Positions 55,290 to 64,000 of a stretch of DNA of 64,000 nucleotides are shown here, in pieces. The notes beneath the pieces were generated by a model. That model saw only the letters and a program-made list of their open reading frames with translations, was not told where the DNA came from and did no database searches. Origin of the DNA: Ryuthela nishihirai (lineage: Eukaryota > Arthropoda > Arachnida > Araneae > Heptathelidae); NCBI GenBank assembly GCA_038380435.1, contig JAWZYU010000018.1, positions 46,983,251 through 47,047,250 on the forward strand, given 5' to 3'. How positions within the stretch are numbered: position 1 is the stretch's first letter; the number at the start of each line of letters is the position of its first letter. The translations under genes were made by a program, and so were the position numbers.

Positions 55290-58200
55290 GTTTGTGGTTT
55301 CAGTGACAACTCCCTTAAGGTGATATGCAGTCATAGTACTGCGGTGCACTGGGATTGCCACGCATTATTGCGTTGTAGCCCCGATGCACCCCCCCCCCCC
55401 CCGGAGTGGGACCTCCTTAACGAGGGGGGGCTACGGTGCCTCTGAGAAGTTGGGTTCAGATCGCTGGTTCTCTGGAGTTCAGATGTCTTGTGGCCCCCAA
55501 TTGAGGGGGCCTGTTGAGGGCCGGCGGACTGGTTTTAGATGGGGGCCCGTCCAGTTGGCTTATTGACTTGACCCCATCGAAGCTGGGGGTTGCAACCCCG
55601 GTTGAGGGGCCGTTCTAGGGGCCTGAGGACGGGACTTGAAGCACCTTGTCCAGTGGGCTCATCGGGGAGTACCGCAGACTGAGCTGCACACTCTCTTCGT
55701 GCACTCATCCTGTGGGCTCATCGATGCGGTCTCAGTGATACTGGGGTCGGAGTATTACTTGCTGGGGGGTTTCAGCCCGCTCACAATGGAGAGGTAGAAG
55801 TTGAAAGCTCGCGACCGGGAGTAGCTAACCTGGTCGACTGACTTATCGATGGAACAGCCAAACTAAGAGTCCCACATGAACTGCTTTAGCTGAATAGATA
55901 GCTTTCATAGTGGAGGAACTTAGGTTCCTCTGAGAAGTGGCGTCCTGGTGCTGCAGTCATGTAAGCCCGGTAGGCTAACGGCTTTGTCGGGGTTGTTGGA
56001 GGGCAGCTGACTGGTTTTGGGAGGTCGCTGGTCAAGTGTGCTCCGATGTGGCCTCGGCACGGTTAAGGCCAAGATGGCGAGCGGGCTGTGGTTGCCCAAC
56101 TCGATGGATAGGACGAAGTTGAAGGGCATGCTAAAAGGACTGGGGACCCGATTAGACGTAGCTTATCGATGGAATTGCCTGAGAGTCTCTGCTGCGGATG
56201 ATTCAAAAAGATAAGACTTCTTCATAAGTTTGGCATCAAAATTCTAAAAATATCATCTGTTTCATTTGGCAGCTTTTCGGACAAAAATCAGTCAGTGATT
56301 TGGCAATTCCTAGACATGGCAATTCAAAATTCTGAAAGATTACACTCACTGCACACATGCCGAAAAGTGCATCAACAAACAGGCTTGCTTTGAAAATCAG
56401 TGTTTATCTCTTCTACAGGTCTTCTCCCGCAGCAAGGCAGAAGACAAGATCATGACAGAAAGTACCCTGGTTAGTGGATTGTGGTTTCAATGGCAACTCC
56501 CTTAAGGTGATATGCAGTCTCCGTACTGCGGTGCACCGGGATTGTCACGCATTATTACGTTACGCTGTATCCCCAATCCCCCCCCCCCGATAGGGTATCA
56601 CCTTGACTTGGTGAGGGGCTGAATGGTGCTTCTATAAAGTGGGGTTCGGGCTCTGCATTTCTGGTGCATCCCGGTAGGTTGATGGCCGCTGGTGGGGTTG
56701 TTGGAGAGCCGGTGACTGGTAAGTGGTTCGCTGGTCAAGTGTACTCCAACGTAGCCACAACCCGGTCACAGCCGAGTCAGTGAATGGGGCTGTGGGGACC
56801 CGGCTTGATAGAGAGGACAAAGTTGAAGGCTTGCGACTGGGAGTCGGCTCCCCAGTCGACAGGCTTATCGATGGAAAAGCCAGATTAACAGTCTTCATCC
56901 CGGGAGCGGAGTCAATTTGGTCCTATATAGCATCTTTGTGTCTAACCGGGGAATAGATTAAATTTAGGTTTCGACCTATGGATGAACCTTCCTTCTACAG
57001 GATTGTTCGCCATAGGTAGTCGTGGATGAGCTGTGTCCTTGTGGCACTGTCTTGCCCCGGCGTAGGTAGTGGTGTTCACGGCAAACTCCCCATAGTTGGT
57101 GTGCAGCGTCATGCTGTGGTACAACTGAGATTTGCCTTCATCAATATCAATGTAGCCCCGATGGAGGGGCTGTGGCTGGAAGTACTGCAGACTGGTGTTC
57201 AGGGGCACCTGTCCAGTGGGTTCATCGGTGCAGCCCCAGTGACTTTGGTTTACAGACTGCTTCTGGGGGGCAGCTTGTGCATGGCACAATGGAGAGGACG
57301 AAGTTGAAGGCTTGCGACTGGAAGCATTAACTGGTTGACAGGCTTATTAATGGTAAATCCAGACTAAGAGTCTCCACCCCGGGAGCCGAGTCAATTTCGT
57401 TCTATATACCATCTTTGTGGCTAACCGGGGAACAGATTAAATTTAGGTTTTGACCGATGGATGAACCTTCCTTTTATAGGATTGATCGCCATAGGTAGCC
57501 GTGGATGAGCTGTGTCCTTGTGGCACTGTCTTGCTCCAGCGTAGTTAGTGGAGATTGGGCAATCTCCCCATAGTTGGTGTGCAGCCATATGTTGCATTAC
57601 AACTGGGAATTGCCTTTAACTAATGTTCAATGAACCCCCCCCCCCCGCCCCCCGATAGGGGACCACCTTGACATGGTGGGGAGGCTGAATGGTGACTCTG
57701 TGATGTGGGGTTGAAGCTCTGCAGTTCTGGTGAGCTCCGGTAGGTTGACAGCTGCTGGTGGGGTTGTTGGAGGGCCACTGACTGGTGATGCTGGGGCGCT
57801 GGTCAAGTGTGCTCTAATGCAGCCTCAACACAGTCACAGCCGAGTCGGCAAACTGGGCTGTGGTGACCCAGCTCGATGGAGAGGACGAAGTTGAAGGCTT
57901 GCGACTGGGAGTGGACTCCCTGGTCGACAGGCTTATCGATGGAAAAGCTAGACTAAGAGTCTCCATCCCGGGGGGAGCCGAGACAATTTCGTTCTATATA
58001 CCATATTTGTGGCTAACTGGGGAACAGATTAAATTTAGGCTTAGACCGATGGATGAACCTTCCTTCTATAGGATTGTTCGCAATAGGTAGTCGTAGATGA
58101 GCTGTGTCCATGTGACACTGTCTTACCCCGGTGTGGGTAGTGGAGATTATGGCATTCTCCCTATAGTTGGTGTGCAGCCATATGCTGTGGTACAACTGCA

Positions 58201-60837
58201 CCTTGCCACTACTTAATGTATAATGTATCCCCCCCCCCGATACCCCGATAGAGAACCACCTTGACGTGGTGGGTGGGCATACTGTGCCTCTGTGAAGTAG
58301 TGGTGGGCCGCTTTCCTTTGGACGTATGACATGCATGTGCATGGCTTGGTGGAGGTGCTGGAAGTGGAGGGTCTGTTGAAAGGGTTTTGGCTTGTGTCCC
58401 GATTAGGCAGACTCATCCTGGCACCTGAGAAGGTTCGCCACAATTCCGTTATGGATGCAACCTGTGCGCCGGGAGGTCTATGGGTCATCTTTATGGAGAG
58501 GTAGAAGTTGAAGGCTCGCGACTGGGCGTAGGATCCCCAGTCGATAGGCTTATTGATGGAGAAACCAAACCAAGAGTCTACAACTCGGGAGCCGAGTCAA
58601 CTTGGTTCTATATACCATTTTTGTGGCTAACTGGGGAACAGATTAAATTTAGCTTTTGACCGATGGATGAACCTACCTTCTGTAGGATTATTTGCCATAG
58701 GTAGCCGAAGATGAGCTGTGTCCTTGTGACACTGTCTTGCCCCAACATAGGTAGTGGAGATTATGGCATTCTCCCTATAGCTGGTGTGCAGCCATATGCT
58801 GCAGTACAACTGGGACTTGCCTCTACTTAATGTATAATGCACACCACCCCGAGTTCCCCCCTGATAGGGGACCACCTTGACGTGGGGGGAGCTGAATGGT
58901 GCCTCTGTGAAGTAGGGTCATAGCCCGTTGTTTCCTCATTTGCACGATGGGTTGTGGCCTTTGGTGGCAGAGCTTGTGAGAATCTGCGTACTGGCTTTGG
59001 GTGGTAGTTCAGTGGGCTTATTCGCTTTCTCAGGGAATCTTTAGGTTCACAGTCCCGATAGAGGGGCTGTGGCTGAGAGTACTGCAGACCGGGTTTGGAG
59101 GGATCTAATCCAGTGGGCTCATCGGTGCAGCATCAGTGAAGTTGGGATACAGACTGCTTCTGGGGGCAGCTGGTGCATGGCACTATGGGGAGCACGTGAC
59201 TTTGCAGCATTACACCAAGTCAATGGGTTTATATATGGAAAAGCCAGACTAAGAGTCTCCACCCCGGGAGCTGAGTCAACTTGGTTCTATATATCATTTT
59301 TGTGGCTAACCGGGGAACAGATTAAATTTAGGTTTTTACTGATGGATGAACCTTCCTTCCATAGGATTGTTCACCATAGGTAGCCGTGGATGAGCTGTGT
59401 CCTTGTGGCACTGTCTTTCCCTGGCATAGGTAGTGGTGTTCATGACAAACTCCCCATAGTTGGGGTGCAGCGTCATGCTGTGGTACAACTGAGACTTGCC
59501 TTTATCAATGTCAATGTAGCCCAGATGGAGGGGCTGTGGCTGAAAGTGCTTTGGACTGGTGTTCAGGGGCACCAGTCCAGTGGGCTCATCAGTGCAGCCC
59601 CAGTGAAGTTGGGGTACAGACTGCTTCTGGGGGGCAGCTTGTGCGTGGCACTATGGTGAGGACGAAGTTGAAGGCTTGCGACTGGAAGCATTAACTGGGG
59701 GCCTACGGTGCCTCTGAGAAGTAGGGTCACCTCGCAGTCCTCTGGCGTGCACGCATCCAGCAACTGTGCTGGAGATGCCGTCAAGTGGAGGGTCCGTTGA
59801 AAGGGCTTAGTGCCCCTGATTAGACGGACATCCTGGCATCAGAGAAGATTAGGTTGCAACCCCGAAGTTGGAGGAGGTTTGTACACTGTGGGGCGGAGAG
59901 TTGGCTCTTATGGAGAGGTAGAATTTGAAGGTTCATGACTGGGAGTGGGATCCCCAGTCGATGGCCTTATCAATTATACAGCCAAACTACGAGTCTCTAC
60001 ATGAGAACTTTAGGCATCCTGGATTAGAAGGCATTGAATAAAAAAAGTGGTGGAGGAGCCTAGGGTGCCTTTGAGAAGTTGGGGTCTCTGCTCAGTAAGT
60101 GTCCCTGGCATGCCATTAGGTCACAGCCCCAATGGAGAGACCTGTATGAGGGATTTGCAGGCTGGGTTTTAGGGTCCCTCGTCTTGAAGGCTCTCCGCTG
60201 CAACCTCTGAGTAGTGGGGGTCTCGGCTGGCTGGTACTGCTGGGGTCCAAAGGGTGGCAGCCCTGATGGAAAGGACGAGTCGAGGGCCACGTTGAACGGG
60301 AGTGGAATCCCCTATTAAGCTGGCTTATCGATGGAAAAGCCTCTGGGACTCTCCACCACATTAGCTCCCTCCAGTTCAAAAAGTTAGGAAGGTTTATTCA
60401 AAGACTGGCATTCGAAATTTAAAATTTAACCAACAACGTTTTGGTGTTGTATATGTTTGGCATTTTATTAGAAGGAAATTTCGCTGAAATGTTTGGCTAT
60501 TACATTTAGGCAATGCGCAAAATTCAAAAGTCTCACACTACACCTCAATGATTAGACAACCAGACGAATCTGATTCTATCAACTTATATGTCTTGCTCAT
60601 TATAACTGGTCCTTTCTCCGCAGTTATGTTATTTTTAAAGTGAAGATTAAATTTAGGTTTTTACCGATGGATGAGCTTTCCTTCTATAGGACTGTTCGCC
60701 TTAGGGAGTCGTGTATTAGCTGCGTCCTTGTGGCACTATCTGGCCCTGACTGTAGTTAGTTGAGATTATGGCATTCTCCCCAAAGATGGTGTGCAGCCAT
60801 ATGCTGCGGATGATCTGGGACTTCCCATTACTTAATG
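55290..60837. repeat. G-rich macrosatellite-like array, ~480-680-bp units with two double-length units
   Basis: Eight unit heads are marked by a (g/a)tgcag motif within ctcccc-a-tagttggtgtgcagc-type sequence at 55322, 56509, 57101, 57579, 58172, 58786, 59465 and 60791 (steps 1187, 592, 478, 593, 614, 679 and 1326). In order, a typical unit has the head, a poly-C tract with gataggggaccaccttgacg, a G-rich variable part, gaggacgaagttgaaggctt, aggcttatcgatggaaaagc, a ctatata motif, and aacagattaaatttagg through ggatgaaccttccttctata. The two long units contain an AT-rich spacer (about 56215-56470 and 60385-60650). The composition is very different from the surroundings. Confidence 0.85.
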
Positions 60838-61877
60838 TGGCCAGATAGTAGGTGTGAGGAAGGCCGGTTGTTCAATCACTGTAACTGATGAACTGTTGGG
60901 ATTTACACGTCAGACCATCGCACGTGTATACTCATACTACACGAAATTCGGCAAAACTTACAACCAACGGAAGAAATGTGGACCTAAACATGCAATTGAC
61001 TCTCGAGGAGAGCGTAGACTGTCCCGCATCTTTACAAGGAATAGCACGACTACCATGGAGCAGATAACGTCGGAATTGAACGAGGGCACGTCCACACGCT
61101 TATGCACAAAAACCATCCATCGTACCATGAAATAAATAGGCTTTGGAAGTCGACGTCGATATCGTGGTCCCTTGTTGACTGCAAGTTACCGAAAGATTAG
61201 GCTGCAGTTTGTAAAGAGCTATCACAAATGCAGTGTGGAGGACTTGTAAACACGTCATCTAGTCTGGCGAATCACGGTTCCAACTCCATCACGAAGATGG
61301 GAGGGTGTGTGCATGGTGTAAACCACAAGAAGTGATGAACCCACCTTCCTAAATTTGGGTCATACAGGCAGGTGGATGCGGTGTAACAGTTTGGAATGCG
61401 TTTACATGAGCTTCCTTGAAGCCTTTCATGCGCGTTGAGATCTCTATCATCGACACAAGGTATGTGACCATCCTCGCCGACCATCTACACCCGTTCGCAA
61501 CGATTTTATTACTGCACCATGACGCCATCTTTAAATATGACAATGGCACACAAAATACTTCTCGATTGGCGATCACTTGGCTCAAGGAGCATTCAAATGA
61601 GTTTACCACACTCGAATGGTCCCCTCGATCGCTGGACCTCAATCCCATTGAGAATTTGTGGGACGAATTGGAAAGATCTGTTCCAGCCCGCCATCCTGCA
61701 CTGGCAACAATTGAAGCTCTACGACAGACGATACTCGCTTCATGGGCGGCAATATCTTCTTCGTGTTTCAACAACTCATTGAGTCCTTACTAAGACATCT
61801 GGCTGCTGTTTTGAGGGCAAAAGGTGGAGCAAAATGCTATTAGGTAGGTGTATATAATAATTTCTCCTTTCAGTGTA
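60838..61877 (+). mobile_element. 5'-truncated Tc1-like transposon
   Basis: Plus-strand transposase begins at once: GVRKAGCSITVTDELLGFTR, QTIARVYSYYTKFGKTYNQR and NSTTTMEQITSELN are the N-terminal paired-like domain. Downstream frames give IFKYDNGTQNTSRLAITWLK (second Asp, D in YDN) and WSPRSLDLNPIENLWDELER (third acid, Glu of PIEN). There are stops near 61134 and 61249 and several frameshifts, so it is inactive. The right terminal repeat, read inward, is cactgaaaggagaaattatt, followed by TA at 61876. The matching left repeat is missing, and the left edge meets the G-rich array. Confidence 0.88.
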
Positions 61878-62250
61878 CATCATTTTGCCAAATGTATTAG
61901 TGTAAAGTAATATATGTAATGTGCCAAATTTCATAGCAATATTTTGTTTAATAATGCAGATAATTTATTTGTATTACTCTTCTATTTATCCAGCACTTTT
62001 ATTGGGTGGTACTTCTGAAGTATTAAGTAGTCTATTATCAGATCATTCTGCTAACTGGATTAATGTAGATCACATATCATATTTCATAGCAAAATTGATT
62101 TCATACAAATCATTTAACTGAATTACTATTCAAGTTCTCTAGCACTTTTGAGGAGGGTGTTGGTATTTAAAACATTAGGTAGTCTACTATCAAATCGTTT
62201 TGTTACGTGCATTAGTGTAAAAGTAATGTCATATGTCATTTTCATCGTAT
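61878..62250 (+). repeat. ~152-bp satellite, right block
   Basis: Resumes with catcattttgccaaatgtat and continues attagtgtaaagtaatata, with cactttt landmarks at 61994 and 62143. The distance from the last landmark on the left (53204) to the break (43-44 nt) plus the distance from the break to 61994 (116 nt) equals about one monomer. One monomer was therefore split. Confidence 0.85.
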
Positions 62251-63709
62251 TAGTTGTTTTGATGTATGCAATTTCGTTCATCAGTCCTCTTCAACTGGCA
62301 TTTCATATATTTTCTCAACTCTTGCACAGTACAGAAAAATATCTTTTTGTTTGGTATGTTAGCTGCTGCACAAGAAGATTTTTTTCAGTTGGAATTTAGT
62401 TTTGGTTTCTTGCATCAAAAAGCATATAGTGAAAAAATTTTTTTTGCATGTTACCGTATAAGTATTGTAATTCATTTTGCATTTTATTCTCATTTATCAG
62501 AGTGCACAATGGAATAGTGTAAATTTCATGTAAAAATAACCCTGGCGAATTTTAAGGAATGCTTTCTTCTAGATGATCAAGTCTGTATTCATGTAATTAC
62601 TTCACCATTCATAATACTCATTTTAATATTCATATAGTTCAGTAATATTTTTGTTGATGTTTTGTCTTATAAGAAATCACTTAATGTGCTAAACTGAAAC
62701 TTACTAATATATGGGTATATAAATATATATATTTTTTGTTTACGTTTAATGTCATTGGATTGGAAATAAAAAGAAATAATTCAGTGGTATCCGTTTGGTC
62801 TCAGTTATGTTTTTATGATGAAGAGTTATTTTATTCAAAACTGAACCCGAGATTACTGAATTATAACTGTTTCGTCCATGCTATATCAATGGGAAGCTCT
62901 CTATAACATCTACAATAAACGTTTTATGACAATTTTTTGAAGACAGACTTAGTCGAGAACTTTATATAATTCTCGATTTTAAATAATATTCGCTCAGTAT
63001 TTAAAAGAGTTATGGAAAGTTTTAATATTTAGCAGCAAACAATTCAAGTCCTAGCAATTAGAAAAATATTGAAAGAATTATTTAGAGAAATTTTTAAAAT
63101 ATACACTTGTAGTAAATGGTTTTAAATAATGTTTCTTTTTCAAATCCTAATGAATGAAATTTTATGGAAAATCGAGAATTAGAGAGATTTGGTTAAAGAC
63201 TTTATTCTCTGTCGCAGTTCTTATAAAAACGCTTATTTTAGAATTACAGAACTCCAAAATTAGCTTCCCATTCACATAACATGGAGAAGTCTAATTCAAT
63301 GATCACTGATTGTTGGTGGTAAACATAAAAAAGACTAAAGAGAATTGATATTTCAATTAATTTTAATTCACGTCAAAACGTTAAGCTCATATATTATACA
63401 TTACTGTTTAAGGCGTTTGGATAATATTTGCTTTTCAATAGTGTTTTCTGACATCGATGTTTATATATTGCTAATAAATATATTGCAAAAGAATCAGCTT
63501 AAAAAATCCGTATGCAGTGAAAAAATGTTGCATGGAAAGAGGCAAGAAATGATCATCCACGACTTCAAATTTTACTTTTGCAGTAGGAAGGCGGCTTAGA
63601 CTCAATTGGTCACATGACATCAATGAGTGCTGGGCACATCGCAGCCTGTCTCTCTCGCTGGCCACGGGCCCCAATGACGTCATCGGGGAGAGAAATTGAC
63701 AGTTTCCCC
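62251..63709. other. AT-rich spacer, nothing recognised
   Basis: Contains at 62402-62433 a 32-bp word (ttggtttcttgcatcaaaa + agcatatagtgaa) that recurs with one mismatch at 63710-63741. A GC-rich patch at 63640-63695 has a TGACGTCA octamer (63675-63682). No gene. Confidence 0.35.
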
Positions 63710-63739
63710 TTGGTTTCTTTCATCAAAAAGCATATAGTG

Positions 63740-63953
63740 AATGGAGTAGTATGTTATGAAAATGCCCTCAGAAATCTCGGTCGCTTTTCGAGGGATCACT
63801 CCCTACCCAAGGCAGCTACAGCCCTATCTGTTACCCCAACAGGCTTAGAACTAAGTGGGTAACAGATAGAATTGTAGCTGCCATGGGTCGGGAGTGATCC
63901 CTCGAAAAGCGACTGAGATTTCTGAGGGCGCTTTCATAATATACTACTCCATT
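63740..63953. mobile_element. Foldback MITE-like element
   Basis: The left arm aatggagtagtatgttatg continues through gccctcagaaatctcgg, cttttcgagggatcactccc and ggcagctaca to ctatctgttaccc. The right arm mirrors it through gtgggtaacagatagaattg, gggagtgatccctcgaaaag and tttctgagggcgctttc to actactccatt. Arms are about 95-99 bp with a handful of mismatches and a ~20-bp loop. GC-richer than its surroundings. Confidence 0.9.
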
Positions 63954-64000
63954 TAAAAGGTAGGTGACCTACCTAGTGATTGAAGTAGTTTGTTGTGAGT

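Noticed and set aside
55388..55404. Poly-C tract as telomeric repeat
   Set aside because: Homopolymer runs at unit starts do not form a telomere-type short repeat such as TTAGG.

Overview
This is a gene-poor, AT-rich stretch of animal nuclear DNA that looks like a transposon graveyard. I found no complete host protein gene, no rRNA, no functional tRNA and nothing prokaryotic. The repeat repertoire fits an arthropod, possibly a chelicerate: Tc1, mariner and pogo types, hAT and piggyBac MITEs, RTE/CR1-like and Jockey-like LINEs, and a tRNA-headed SINE. The species cannot be fixed from the sequence alone.

Layout. 0-5 kb: SINE copies, a 26-bp minisatellite and a hAT MITE. 5.6-12 kb: a mariner fragment, an unclassified three-unit repeat, a foldback repeat joined to a ~140-bp array, and two Tc1 relics. 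12.3-16.1 kb: a LINE relic split by a piggyBac MITE, a second LINE 3' fragment on the minus strand, and more foldbacks. 17-26.5 kb: dispersed repeats, SINEs, a Tc1 element carrying a 213-bp palindromic MITE, a ~150-bp degenerate array and a Jockey-like reverse transcriptase fragment. 28-39.7 kb: a second copy of the three-unit repeat, an unusual tandem array of hAT ends and target duplications, seven SINE loci (one with an internal 122-bp tandem repeat, one split by a second piggyBac MITE) and a pogo-type MITE. 39.7-41.2 kb: a heavily decayed LINE.

The one large coding region is a nearly intact LINE at about 42.6-46.18 kb on the plus strand. It encodes an APE-type endonuclease and a reverse transcriptase in one frame, broken only by a single TAA, and ends in a GAT-rich tail. 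It is probably a young insertion. The piggyBac-split relic at 12.3-13.5 kb belongs to the same family.

The most unusual part is 52.8-62.25 kb. A ~152-bp satellite is cut within one monomer by about 8.6 kb of other DNA, and the monomer phase resumes on the far side. The intervening block holds a tRNA-like inverted duplication, an ~880-bp foldback, a G-rich ~5.5-kb array with eight recognisable unit heads, and a 5'-truncated Tc1 element whose right end abuts the resumed satellite.

The elements are independent, so there is no pathway to describe. What the window records is nested insertion history, several steps of which can be read to the base from target-site duplications (TTAA, TA, 8-bp hAT, 11-bp SINE).
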